A DNA stretch of 64,000 nt. Origin: Tenodera sinensis. Its lineage: Eukaryota; Arthropoda; Insecta; Mantodea; Mantidae. A model generated the notes under the pieces. The model ran no database searches. It was not told the DNA's origin and saw only the letters and a program-made list of their open reading frames with translations. Made by a program: the position numbers and the translations under genes. Of this stretch, positions 1 to 10,637 are shown one piece after another. Where the stretch lies: the NCBI GenBank assembly GCA_030765045.1, contig CM060964.1, forward strand, positions 168,742,219-168,806,218, written 5' to 3'. The first letter of the stretch is position 1; every line of letters starts with the position of its first letter.

Positions 1-285
1 GCAGAAGAGGAGTTGGCAGAACTGAAAAGGAAGAAGGATGTACGACATGTAGATGTGGGGAAGCATGTAGAGTTGGTAAATAAAATAAAGGAGAATGTGA
101 ATCAAATTAATAATGAATTTATAGGTTTGAGGGATCTTGCGATTAGGTTACGAAAATGGTGTTCAAGTGGTAGTGGAGATGAAGAAGCAGTGAACTATGA
201 AGACGAACTAGACGAAATAGGAGGAGGGAATGCAAATGAAAAACAAGAAGAAGAAGAGGAGGAGGAGATGAGTTATGACAGTTAA
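1..285 (+). CDS. Partial charged hypothetical ORF (3' end of an unidentified gene or relic)
   Basis: The frame is open from the first base of the window and closes at 283-285, so any start lies upstream. The visible 94 or so residues are strongly charged: a Lys/Arg-rich first half with a regular heptad-like pattern of Val/Leu/Ile, then an acidic tail with runs of Glu encoded by a GAA/GAG tract. Such a tail can also arise from purine-rich low-complexity DNA. No family is recognised. It lies outside the clear Polinton gene set and could be its left-most gene, another transposon, or an open frame by chance. Confidence 0.2.
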   Translation, partial: AEEELAELKRKKDVRHVDVGKHVELVNKIKENVNQINNEFIGLRDLAIRLRKWCSSGSGDEEAVNYEDELDEIGGGNANEKQEEEEEEEMSYDS

Positions 286-362
286 GGAAATACGTACCTG
301 CAAAGATGTTGAAGAGAAGCACTGCCTTGGGCTGCAACGAATGTAGAACGTAGAAGACGCCC

Positions 363-365
<3 letters not shown>

Positions 366-430
<65 letters not shown>
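366..430. repeat. (AC)n dinucleotide microsatellite
   Basis: About 32 uninterrupted AC units. The adjacent 431-655 is AT-rich with no gene seen. Confidence 0.97.
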
Positions 431-432
<2 letters not shown>

Positions 433-655
433 TTACACACACATACTTGATTGAGAAAACATACCAGGATGGGAGGGTTACGGTAATTTACCTAGCTATA
501 CACCTACATAAATAAAAGCTAACTAGCTAATTTTGGAAAGATAGAACAAAATGGAAACTGGATAAATGGTAATAAAATAATTTATTATATGAAAGAAAAA
601 ACAATAAGAATAAGAACATTAAGAATTAAAAATATTAATAATACTAACAATAAAA

Positions 656-1038
<383 letters not shown>

Positions 1039-1213
1039 AGAATTGATATAAACAAAATAAAAAAACAGGAACAATAAAATTGAGTTTGACATAATAACAA
1101 TAGAATTGATATACAGTTCATAAATTTAAAACGTTATAATAAAAATATAGATGTTTAACTACAGCAGCAGCAAGAAAAAGAAACGAAAAGATTAAGACAT
1201 AAAAGTATATTCA

Positions 1214-2308
1214 TTAAAAAAAGCATGGGTGGTTGAAAGTCTGGAAGCATCCACATTTAGGACAATGAAAACATTTGCATAAAGGATTGTTATAACAACT
1301 GCACTTTGTACAACCACCATAACTGGACACTGAGCAGTGTTCGCATTTACAATGTCTATTTTTATAAAAATTATCTAAATGACCATATGGGTTCGGAATT
1401 CTACTTAAAATGCAAGCCCTGCGAGCTTGGCATTCCAAGCAGGCAGGGTTACGTTTACACTGGAAGCAACCATTGCCCTTATGGAAGGAACAAGTAATGC
1501 TGCAATGCTTCCAATTGCAGACTGCATCATGTAAAATGCTGTTTGGAGTACTGTTACATTTTGAGCAAGTTACAGAACGACAGTCGTGCGTCAGGCAACC
1601 ATATGTATAGTCCAATGGTTGCTTGCAACATACACATAGAGAATTGCAAGACATGCTGTAAATGAATATACTTAATAAGAAAGAAAAAGAAAAAAAGACT
1701 CACAAAATATTTAAAGACGAAGGAAGTTTTAAGTCTAGGCTTAGAGAAGGAAGTAGAATTTGCTGTTGCTGCTGTTGCTGATCTGAAAGAAGCTGCTGTT
1801 GTTGAAGACGCAGAGTTGGTTGTAGACGCTCGTTGTGGTGAAGCTGTAGAGGAGCAAGAGGTGGTCTAGTAGCGAAAGAAGAGACGTTGAAATTTTGAAG
1901 CAGGTCAGTTGATGGAGAATAAGCAGAATCCTCGTCTAAATGTTGTATATCGAGCAGCTCAGAGGGCAGAGACGGCGAACTTGGTACAATTTGTGGCCCC
2001 TGGAACGGGTGACTTGCAAGGAGTTGATGGAGTTGCGATCGCAAATCCTCTACCCGCTGGTCCAGATCTTGTTGCTCCGGAGCTTGCTCGAAGAACGTAG
2101 ACGAGGATGCTGAAGAAGATGTAGGGCAAATGATAGTTGTACCGGTAGAAAGATTAAGAAACAAACTATCGTCGTCGTTGTCGTTGTTTGTTGGTCGATG
2201 CTCAACTAGACTTTGGTACACCGGGTCGTTAAATATAAGTTGCAGCCTTTGCACTGTTTCCCTAAGGAGCTCCTGAGCGGAAGATACGACGTCTGAGTTG
2301 GATGCCAT
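1214..2308 (-). CDS. Spliced minus-strand gene: coiled-coil/Gln-rich exon plus Cys-rich zinc-binding exon
   Basis: Two minus-strand open frames can be read as one gene. Exon 1 (2308-1704) begins with ATG (MASNSD) and encodes about 201 residues with a helical N-terminal part, an acidic Asn/Asp patch, Pro/Ser-rich segments and a poly-Gln run near the end. Exon 2 (1655-1214) encodes about 147 residues with roughly 28 cysteines in CxC, CxxC and CxxxC clusters, suggesting several zinc sites. Between them is a 48-nt segment with a GTGAGT donor, a long pyrimidine tract and a terminal AG. Removing it keeps the frame (phase 2), and the apparent stop of exon 1 is the TGA inside the donor. The product would be about 348 aa. 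I recognise no family. The position, alone and divergent from the other genes, suggests a regulatory or early role, which is inference. Without splicing, these are two separate small genes. Confidence 0.6.
1656..1703 (-). other. Candidate 48-nt spliceosomal intron
   Basis: Minus strand: donor GTGAGT at 1703-1698, a tract of mostly T and C, then TTACAG ending at 1656. The flanking exons join in phase. The length is near the lower limit for insect introns. Confidence 0.6.
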
Positions 2309-2383
2309 AGTGAATACCAATGAAGCAGCGTATAAATGTAATGAGTTGAAAATGCATATGACGGCGATAGCAGAACATGTGAA

Positions 2384-2588
2384 CGGATGCGATAATTGAA
2401 CAACCGGAAAACCAATATATGAAATATTAGCAAACTTAACCGGATGTGGCAGTGATAAAAATTCCACCGGATATGCACCACGGGTAAAAATTAGATGCAG
2501 TGGATGCGATAAGAAATAGCAGTGCTAATGAGATCCGGTGGCACAGACAAGAACCGGATAGTGTGGTTGCGATAAGACGAGTATAAAA
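2384..2588 (+). promoter_or_regulatory. Divergent promoter region with repeated GCGATAA motifs and TATA box
   Basis: Between the minus-strand gene and the polymerase are three near-identical copies of a motif of the form YGGWTGCGATAA, at 2384-2395, 2501-2512 and 2564-2575, plus a weaker relative at about 2440-2459. A TATAAAA box lies at 2582-2588, six bases after the last copy and facing the polymerase. Repeated sites close to a TATA box suggest binding of a specific factor; GATAA is also a GATA-factor core. The rest of 2589-3030 looks non-coding apart from a candidate short first exon at 2863-2894. Confidence 0.5.
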
Positions 2589-3030
2589 CATATTCTTTGA
2601 TAAGGACGCTAGCTAAGTGAAGTTGACCGAGAGATAGATTGCATTATAAGAACGTTTGATACAAATACATAAATATTGGCATATAATAGGCAAAAGCGAA
2701 TATTTGGTTGAGAAAAACAGGAGTATTTGAAATGTGGAGTGTTATAAGAATAGTTGAGTAGTAATATTTGTTAATTATATTGAATAAAGGAAGGTTAACT
2801 AGAGCTGCCGCATAGCGCAAAATAACAAGAAACTGGTTAATGAATATTTGCAGATATAGCGAATGAAACAAGGGCAAGGGGAAGCTAATACAAGGTAAGT
2901 GCAGCTTAAATACATAATTTACATAACCTAAATTAATAGTTGCTGGTGTAGTTGAGTGAATAAATAAACAGTTGAGTACAGAGTTTTGAAACGCTAGGAA
3001 AAATTCATTTGTGTTAAAAAAGCAATCTAA

Positions 3031-6000
3031 TTGGAGGGTGTACCAAGTAGACTGAATTCGCATAGCGCAGAGCAGAGAAGTTTTAATATTATAGGTGGTA
3101 GGCAAAGAACACTTACAAAGTTTTATTCAGGGTTTACAGAGACTGATATTACTGTTAGGCCAATGCCAGAAGATGCAGACACCGAACAGTGGTTGCACAC
3201 CATGTTTGACGATGTATTAGATTATGTTAATTCAGAACTTTTGCAAAATGAACCTGGGTACATAGGTCTTACTATACACGCTGCACAAGAGGGTTTTGCG
3301 CCTATGAATATGAGCGTGCGCAGGTTTGATCAAGTAAACACAAATGTGATTTTGCAAAGCATAGAAAAGGTTATGCAAAGCAATAAAGAGCTTGTGCTAA
3401 GCGGACCTCTAAAACTAACATGTGTATGGACCAAGAAGGTATCTGGGAAATGCTATAAACCTTGCGAGGCGTGTTTTATAAACAAAGGCATAGTAGAAAT
3501 TAAAAATAAAGATTCTATGTGTTTGCCTAGGGCCATTATTGCGGGGGAAGGCAAAGGTGGACAACGATGTGAATTACACTACCTTAACGCGATCAGAATA
3601 CCTTCAAAAGGATAGGGCATTGGCACTATTTAGAAATGTAGGCGGCGGTGCAAACGAAGTGAAACACTATGATGAAAGGTTACAGGGGTACAAAGTTACA
3701 GTGTTTGGAGACCATAGTGGAAAGACAGTGCTGTATAAGGTGTGGTTTTAGGATGTTAAAATGTTGTGTTTTAAATTATTTTATTTTTATTTTATTTTGT
3801 TAATCTGTAAATTTTGTAAAGTGTATATTTGTTTTATATTTGTAATAAAATAATAAAGATCTGAATATTGACCCCGGTTTAAGAAATTAGGTGCCGGGGT
3901 CCAGTATGCAGATTTTTATTTTTTTTATTTTTTTTTTTATTTTTATTTATTTTTCTTTTTCTTTTTTTTTATTTTTTTATTTTTTTTTATTTTTTTTATT
4001 TTTTTATTTTTTTTTATTTTTTTATTTTTTTTTATTTATTTTTTTTTTTTTTTTGTATAAGTCGGCAAAGCATGAAGGCAAACCTATAGATTTAATGATG
4101 GGCACGATGGGCACTATAACACCATTGTAACTCTTCACATGGCATTCAAGTGCAAGTTTTATTGCAGAGAGTGTAACAAGTCCTTTTCAATTACAAGGGA
4201 ACAACACAGATGTGACAAGAAATGTTGTAAATGCCACATGCAATGCAGACAGGCGTTTACAGCATATGTGCGATGTGACCAGTGCCACCGAGACTTTAAC
4301 GGGCATGAGTGCTACAAAAATCACTTAATAAAGGTTATACGGGTTTATGCAAAAGGTTATACGGTATGTGAAATAGAACAAGTGTGCCTGGTATGCAATA
4401 AGCTGTACAACATGCGGGATAGAAAGGTAGCCCATACGTGTGGCGAGACTTTTTGTGGTAATTGCAAGAGGTATGTGAAACCTAATCACATGTGCTATGT
4501 ACAACCCTACTAAGCAAAGAGGTTAAGAAACGACTTTGTGATGATGTTTATCGACTTTGAATGCACACAAAACACAGAGGTTAAGGGAAAGGCAGACGTG
4601 TTTGAACATGTTCCAGAATTATGCGTCTTGTATCAGGTGTGCTCCCTGTGCATAGACGATAAACATCCAACAGCTTATTGTACCCAATGTGACATAAAGG
4701 AATGGATATTTGCCCAAGACCCGGTGAAGGAGTTGTTTGACCACGTAACGAATACAAGGCATGACCGTTGGGATATTATTTTGAACGCACATAACCTAAA
4801 AGCCTATGATGGACAATTTGTCTTAAAGCATATCGTGGGGTCTTGCAATGGAAGCCAGAGCTGGTTATGTAAGGGACAAAGATATACGAAATAAAGCATA
4901 ACAATGTAACGTTCTTAGACTCGTTAAATTTTTTGCCTATGGCTTTGGCAAGGTTTCCTAAATCCTTTGGATTGCGCGAGAGCAAGGGTTACTTTCCCTA
5001 CTTGTTTAATACCAAAGAGCACCAACACTAGGTAGGTGCTATTCCTAAACAAAAATACTATTGCCCTGACAGCATGTCGGAAGATGTACGAGCGAACTTT
5101 GAAAAGTGGTACGCTGAAAAAAAGGCCAGCAACTACATCTTTGACATGCAAGTCAAATGTTGGCATACTGCAAGATGGATGTTTTGCTGCTGTGTCAGGG
5201 CGTCCTAAAGTTTAGAAGAGTTTCTCGATGAGAACGGCATTGACGCTTTTTCGAGAATGTGTGACTATTGCACAAGCATGCATGAATGTGTACCCAAAAC
5301 GGTTTATGCCAAAAAATCAAATAGCTGTGATGCCTGCAGGAGGGTACCACCTTGCAGACAAGCATTCGCGCATAGCGTGTATATGGCTGACATGGCTGGA
5401 GCAGCAAAACAATGATAAGATTATGCACGCAGCAAAGGGTCGCGATGTAAAAATTGCAGGACACAAGGCAGATGGTTTTGGATCTAACCAAACTGTTTAC
5501 CTCTTTCACGGTTGTTGGTATCACGGGTGTCCAAAGTGTTTTGCAAATAGACACAAGGTTTTGCTCTGCACGGGAAACGAAACCATGGCCTCGCGTCTTG
5601 AGAGCACTGAAAAAATAACCACGTCATTGAAATGTGGGAGTGTCGCTTTAACGAGATGGTGAAGGCAAACGCTGAACTTGCACTGTATGTTGAACTGTTT
5701 GCAACACCCGACCCCTTGGACCCTAGGGATGCATTTTACGGGGGTCGAACCAACGGCACAAAAACATACTGCGAAGCAGCGGGAAACTCAAACCTGTTTT
5801 ATTATGATGTGTGCAGTTTGTATCCCTTTGTGAACAAAACGAAACCGTACCCAGTGGGGCATCCAAAAATTATCACAAAGCACCTTCCTAGTTTGGATAC
5901 TGTTAAGGGAGGCTTGGTAAAATGCAAGGTGTTACCTCCTCAAAATCTATACCATCCCGTCCTACCGGTGCGGGTCAATGGAAAGCTTATGTTTCCGCTG

Positions 6001-7047
6001 TGTCGCGAATGTGCCCAGCTATAGAACCAAACGCATTGCGATCACGACGATGATACCAGGGCATTATCGGGAACATGGGTGGTGGACGAGGTGAAGGTAG
6101 CCATATCGGAGGGTTACCGCGTGCTGGAGGTGTTTGAGCTGGGGAAATATGACATGGTACAGTACGATGCCACAACAGGGTCTAAGGTCTGGATGGCCGA
6201 AAAATTGCGAGACTGCGGAGGCGAAAGACGCTTTTGTGCGGCAGTTTCACGAACGCGAAGGCGTTTCCCTGGACCCCAGTGCCATCGCCCATAACCCGGG
6301 AAGGCGAGAATTTGCAAAGTTAATGCTAAACAGCTTTTGGGGTAAGTTTGGCCAGAGGGATAACCTACCCACATGTGAGCTAGTGGACAAGTACACTAGA
6401 CTGATAGAACTCCTTAATGACCCTGCTGTGGAGGTTCAAACCTACGTTCCAGCTACCAATGATACAATGTACGTGGTATGGCGGTATTGCCAACAGAACT
6501 CTAAAATAAGTTGAACGACAAACTTGTTATTGCAGCCTATACAACAGCTCATGCTCGCCTGGTATTGTACGATTACCTTAAACGGCTTAAAGAGCGAGTG
6601 TGTTATTTTGATACGGAATCTGTGGTTGCTATAGGCGCTCCGGGGCAGTGGATGCCTACCGTGGGTATCTTTCTTGGAGACATGACTGACGAACTGGAAA
6701 AGTACGGGCATGGGGCATATATTTCTCGTTATGCCTCTACAGGGCCAAAAAGCTACTGCCTAGAAATCACATGCCCTGAGACCAAAAAGACCTATTCGAT
6801 GTGCAAGATAAAGGGAATCACGCTTAACTCTGGCAACCTAAGGACATTAAATGCCGGCGTGATTCGAACTCTTGTGCTAGAGGATCGCAACAGGGTCGTA
6901 AGGCTAAGAGGTACTCAGATCTCCAGGAAACCTTTGTGGAACGTAGTAACGGAACCGTCAACCAAGACCTTTAGAATGGTCGTTACCAAGCGTGTTATGA
7001 CGGATGGATTTGACACGTACCCTTATGGATTCACAAAGCCTAGCTAG
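3031..7047 (+). pseudogene. polB: Protein-primed family B DNA polymerase (Polinton pPolB), heavily broken
   Basis: This would copy the element's DNA from a protein primer. Order seen: N-terminal domain (3067-3530, ending in a CLPRAI motif), a Cys-rich zinc-finger region (4139-4510), 3'-5' exonuclease with FIDFE (Exo I, about 4547) and an AHNxxxYD motif (Exo II), a conserved stretch with a GGYHLADKHSR motif (5338 on), GGRTNG, palm motif A (DVCSLYP, 5806), motif B (NSFWGKFGQ, 6329), motif C (FDTES, 6607), then KIKG and a C-terminal YPYG. Breaks: frame changes near 3570-3600, 4110, 4880, 5190, 5620, 6180 and 6500, in-frame stops at 4511, 5029 and 6022, and a 314-bp retroposon insertion at 3740-4053. 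The true start is uncertain: the frame opens just after a stop at 3028 with no early ATG, so an upstream exon is possible. Motif C has Glu where the second Asp is usual. Confidence 0.9.
3740..4053 (+). mobile_element. Short AT-rich retroposon inserted in the polymerase gene
   Basis: An AT-rich block ends in a TTTA/poly-T tail and is flanked by an 8-bp direct repeat TGTATAAG (3732-3739 and 4054-4061). The polymerase frame is interrupted exactly between the two repeats and is in phase across them if the block is ignored. The sequence around AAATTAGGTGCCGGGG and the tail resembles the 3' ends of the two large AT-rich copies at 17930-19856 and 23327-25150, so this looks like a 5'-truncated member of the same family. 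Confidence 0.75.
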
Positions 7048-7077
7048 CAGGGTATATGGGTCATTGTTGCGGTAACT

Positions 7078-7725
7078 ATGCCAAAGTCTAACTCTGCTTC
7101 ATCATGCCCTATGCAATTTACCTTTCCATGCACCATGCTGGTAGCTGGTCCTTCGCGCTGCGGAAAATCCACGTTTGTGAAGAATATTATTAGTAATGCT
7201 GTGCAACTGTTTGATCAACCTTTGCGCAAGGTGGTTTGGTGCCACCCAGAGGAGTACGCGCCTAAACTGGAAGACTTGCCCTTAGCTTGCGAGGCGCATG
7301 CGGGAATTCCCAACCTAGACGATGTTGGGGAGAACCACCTAGTTATTCTTGACGATTTAATGTATTCAGGGGATTGCTTAAACGTACCCAACTTTTTTAC
7401 CCGGGATTCCCATCACAAACACTTTGGGGTGATATACATCTTGCAAAATGTTCTTCCGCAGGGAAAGAAATTTCGGACTATATCGTTAAATGCAAACTAC
7501 ATCGTTGTGTTTAAAAACAATAGGGACAAAATGCAAATAGAAAGACTTTGCCAGAAACTGGAGCCAAGAAAGTTTAATTTTTTATTGGAAGCCTTTGAAA
7601 AAGCCACAGAAAAGCCCCACGGATACCTTGTGATTGACTGCACTCAGTACACTGCAGACGCTTACAGGTATCGAATCGGCGTCCTTCCAGGAGAACGCCT
7701 ATCGTACTTTATAGCCAATGCCTAA
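7078..7725 (+). CDS. A32/FtsK-HerA type DNA-packaging ATPase
   Basis: Intact frame of 215 aa. Walker A is GPSRCGKST at residues 24-32 and Walker B is LVILDDLM at 88-95, each in the position expected for Polinton ATPases. A following segment with HHKHFGV, a QN sensor-like pair and an RTISLNANYIVxFKN motif is typical of the A32 family from Polintons and adenovirus-like virophages. The enzyme would use ATP to pump genome DNA into the capsid. It starts at ATG 30 bp after the polymerase stop and is followed 52 bp later by the small basic gene, matching the compact order of the element. There are no stops or frameshifts, in contrast to the polymerase next door, so it decayed later or more slowly by chance. 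Confidence 0.93.
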   Translation: MPKSNSASSCPMQFTFPCTMLVAGPSRCGKSTFVKNIISNAVQLFDQPLRKVVWCHPEEYAPKLEDLPLACEAHAGIPNLDDVGENHLVILDDLMYSGDCLNVPNFFTRDSHHKHFGVIYILQNVLPQGKKFRTISLNANYIVVFKNNRDKMQIERLCQKLEPRKFNFLLEAFEKATEKPHGYLVIDCTQYTADAYRYRIGVLPGERLSYFIANA

Positions 7726-7777
7726 AGTTCGTTAAATACAGGGTGCTGCTCTAAAAATATGTCATTGGGAGGTTATC

Positions 7778-8149
7778 ATGGCGAGAAAGCGGTTAAGGAT
7801 AGCTAAAGTTTCGAGTCCACTTATAGCGAGACAACATGAAAACTTAACAGCTCTTGCAAAGGCTAAACCAGCGCTGCGCAAGCAGCTGCTTAAAAACGGT
7901 AGCCACGAATTAGTGAAGGCCGTTTCTGAGTGCATGCTTAATGTAAGCAAGGGAAATGTAACACTGCCTCCAAGGTGTGTGAATCGTTTAAAATGGCACA
8001 GAGCAAGTTGTGGGAGATTAGTCGACAAGAAGCTGGCCCTTAAGAAAAAGAAACGCATTTTGGTGCAGCGCGGCGGATTTCTGCCTGCATTTTTGCAGCC
8101 CGTGCTTGCCTGCCTAGGGAGCGCTTTGATAACAAAGTTTGTGAAATGA
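7778..8149 (+). CDS. Small basic conserved Polinton protein (candidate core or membrane-active virion protein)
   Basis: Intact frame of 123 aa, very rich in Lys and Arg. The middle contains a conserved-looking helix (LVKAVSECMLNVSKGNV) and the C-terminal part runs from a Lys block into QRGGFL followed by a hydrophobic stretch (residues about 98-120). I recall proteins of this layout beside the ATPase and integrase in other animal Polintons, but the function is not established. A basic protein with a hydrophobic tail could bind DNA in the virion or act on membranes. Its stop overlaps the ATG of the integrase frame by ATGA (8146-8149). Confidence 0.7.
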   Translation: MARKRLRIAKVSSPLIARQHENLTALAKAKPALRKQLLKNGSHELVKAVSECMLNVSKGNVTLPPRCVNRLKWHRASCGRLVDKKLALKKKKRILVQRGGFLPAFLQPVLACLGSALITKFVK

Positions 8150-9522
8150 AGTTTGGGGGCCAAGTGGTTGTTGCACCACAGCCTAAAGCTGTTGAGCGGT
8201 TGCACGTCATCGACTCTAGTGTTTACAACCTAGCTAAAGAAATGCATGCACTGCAACGGTCTAAGCTAACGCTGCCAGTAAAATGGAAGCTGATGAAATA
8301 TAAATTGGGAAACTACCTGGGACTTATGGCACAAGTTAGAAAGCCGTTTATGTTAAAGGACGACGTCAACGACAATGATGATGCGTTTGAGGATATTTCA
8401 CAAACAGGCGACACAGAAAAAAAGGCCCAAACACCTTTGGCTAAAAGAGCAAAGCGCGAACCAAGGCAGGAAAGGGTTGCTCGCAAGCTCAAACTAAAGC
8501 GTTTAGAGGCGGGTAAAAAACTTAAAGACGAGACGTTCATTCATTTTGCATCGCCCAAGAAGACAAAGAACATCGACTATTCCTACCAGTTTAGAAGTCG
8601 GCGTTGGGAACCCACGTATCACAAACCAGCTAAAAAACGTTACCCCACCCGATTTTACCACGTTACCAATATAGACGATGTATGGGAGGCAGATCTTAAC
8701 GTTCTGCCTAACCTTAAGCAGTATAACTCGCCCTATGTCTACATTCTCACCGTTATAGACGTCTTTTCCAAGTATGCATGGGACGTTCCGCTAAAGACCA
8801 AGCTTGGTTCGGAGCTCGTGTCGGCATTTTCGACCATTTTCTCTAAACGCGTGCCTAGTGTTCTTCAAACAGACAAGGGATCCGAGTTTGTTAACAAAAC
8901 CTTTAGAGATTTTCTAAAGCGACACGGCGTGAGGCACCTTACCACCACTAGCAACGTAAAGGTTAGTGTTGTAGAGCTCTTTAACCGCACGCTAAAGACA
9001 AAGATGTCGAAGTACTTTACGCACATCAACAGCTATCGCTACGTGGACGTTCTCCCGGCTTTAGTGAAATCCTACAACAAGTCGTACCACAGGTCCATTA
9101 AAATGGCACCCATTGACGTTAACGAAACTAACGTGTTGCAAGTCTACAACAACCTTTACAACCATAAACTTAAAATGCAGCGCTCAAACCAAACCCCAAC
9201 GCTGAAGGAGGGCGATTACGTGCGCATATCTAAACAAAAGATGAGGTTCGAACAGAATTGGACCGAGGAAATATTTAAAATCTGAAAGGTGGTTAGAGAT
9301 TCGCCCGCCGTATATAAGATCGAGGATCTCACAGGAGACGCTGTAGAAGGGCTGTTTTATGCCGCAGAGTTGCAAAAAGTAGCGCTCCCGCAAACATTTA
9401 AAGTGGAGTCTATATTGCAAACTAAAGGTCGGGGAACGAACAAGCAAGTACTCGTAAAGTGGAGGGGTTACCCTAAAAAGTTCAACTCGTGGGTAAAGGC
9501 TTCCTCGGTTCAACCAGCATGA
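8146..9522 (+). pseudogene. int: Polinton integrase: DDE catalytic core with C-terminal chromodomain, one nonsense codon
   Basis: One frame of 458 codons broken only by a TGA at 9283-9285 (codon 380). Residues 1-170 form an unusual basic N-terminal extension with an acidic patch (74-90) and Lys-rich runs that could be nuclear signals. The retroviral-type core follows: Asp183 (WEADLN), Asp243 (QTDKGSEF) and Glu277 (VELFNRT), spaced as in Polinton integrases. After the stop, residues about 418-451 form a chromodomain (FKVESIL, VKWRGYP). It would insert the element's DNA into chromosomes and the chromodomain may target modified histone tails. It overlaps the upstream gene by ATGA, and its stop overlaps the next start by ATGA (9519-9522). 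As it stands, the protein would lose the chromodomain unless the stop is read through. Confidence 0.92.
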
Positions 9523-10637
9523 TTAGGACTACACCATTTTCCCTCACCTTCCTTAGCAACGCTTCTATGAACCACTTTACCGGGAACACAACGGCTAGGT
9601 TTTCAAACATTCTCTCCGAGAGAGTTGTGCTGCAAGGGGAGTGGAAGGTTGCCTTGCAAAAGGTACGCTATCCGGTAAAATTTTTCAATGTTTCAAAAGT
9701 GGATGCGCAAATGGTGAGTACCAAGTACACCATGACGTTACTCCCTACGCGATCTAAATTTAGCCTTCAGCTACCGCAGGGCATCGTGTATGACACCAAG
9801 GAGCTGGTAAACACAATTAATGCCGTTATGTCCCAACATCTACATGTGCTGGACATATTTGGCATCGATTCAGTTATGCGTGTTTGTGTCAACGATGAGG
9901 CCGTGCACTCGGAAACCATACCCTCAGCTGAATTTGGGGATTTTGTGGAAAATGCTTTGCCGGTTACCGTCCTACATCCCGACGAAGGTTTCGTTTCCGA
10001 TGCGCCAAGGGGCAAACCAAAACAAAAACCAAAACCAAAACCCGATTCTAAACCATCCAGCAGCTCTCCCAGTGCACCTGCTGTTTCATCTCAGCGATCA
10101 CCAAAAGCGCCGCCCGCCGCCACCGCCACCGCCACCACCGCCGCGGCGCTAAACGCCGCAGAGCCTATTGCATCAGCGGCTCCAGAGGCGGTTAGTGACG
10201 CCATACTAAAAAGAAAGTCGTTTAAGGGGCACCTTGTGCACAGTTTGATGCTCTCCCCATCGCTAGCCAAGATGCTTGGCTTTCATCCTTTTAGTAACGT
10301 TATTCATGCAAAACAGGGCATGCACCCCGTGGATCCCTATATGGGGTTCCCTTACGAAATGTTTATTTATTGCAATCTTGTCGTGCCTCAAGTGGTGGGC
10401 GACACTTTTGCTCAGGTCATTGAAAGCGTAGCCGTGGAGTACGAAAGAAGCAAGAATACCTACATGACCGATGAAAAAACCTTCTCTCCGATAAATTGGG
10501 TACCCCTAGTGCAGCACGATTTTAAAACTGTGGACATAGATTTAAGAAACGGTTTCGGAGATCTTTTACCATTTTCTGACGGATTTTCCTCCACTGTAGT
10601 GTTATCGTTTAGACCAAAGCCTCCATCATGGAACTAA
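9519..10637 (+). CDS. Penton-type minor capsid protein
   Basis: Intact frame of 372 aa, using the ATG at 9519 that overlaps the integrase stop; in-frame codons upstream lie inside the chromodomain. The N-terminal region (SNASMNHFTGNT, then LSERVVLQGEWKVALQKVRYP) is the characteristic opening of Polinton penton proteins, which have a single jelly-roll fold and occupy the five-fold vertices. A low-complexity linker of Lys-Pro and Ala/Ser/Pro repeats (residues about 158-225) separates this from a second conserved half with LAKMLGF and PYEMFIYCNLV. The linker is encoded partly by a CCGCCACCG repeat and may be an expansion. The 3' end overlaps the next gene by 10 nt. Confidence 0.85.
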   Translation: MIRTTPFSLTFLSNASMNHFTGNTTARFSNILSERVVLQGEWKVALQKVRYPVKFFNVSKVDAQMVSTKYTMTLLPTRSKFSLQLPQGIVYDTKELVNTINAVMSQHLHVLDIFGIDSVMRVCVNDEAVHSETIPSAEFGDFVENALPVTVLHPDEGFVSDAPRGKPKQKPKPKPDSKPSSSSPSAPAVSSQRSPKAPPAATATATTAAALNAAEPIASAAPEAVSDAILKRKSFKGHLVHSLMLSPSLAKMLGFHPFSNVIHAKQGMHPVDPYMGFPYEMFIYCNLVVPQVVGDTFAQVIESVAVEYERSKNTYMTDEKTFSPINWVPLVQHDFKTVDIDLRNGFGDLLPFSDGFSSTVVLSFRPKPPSWN

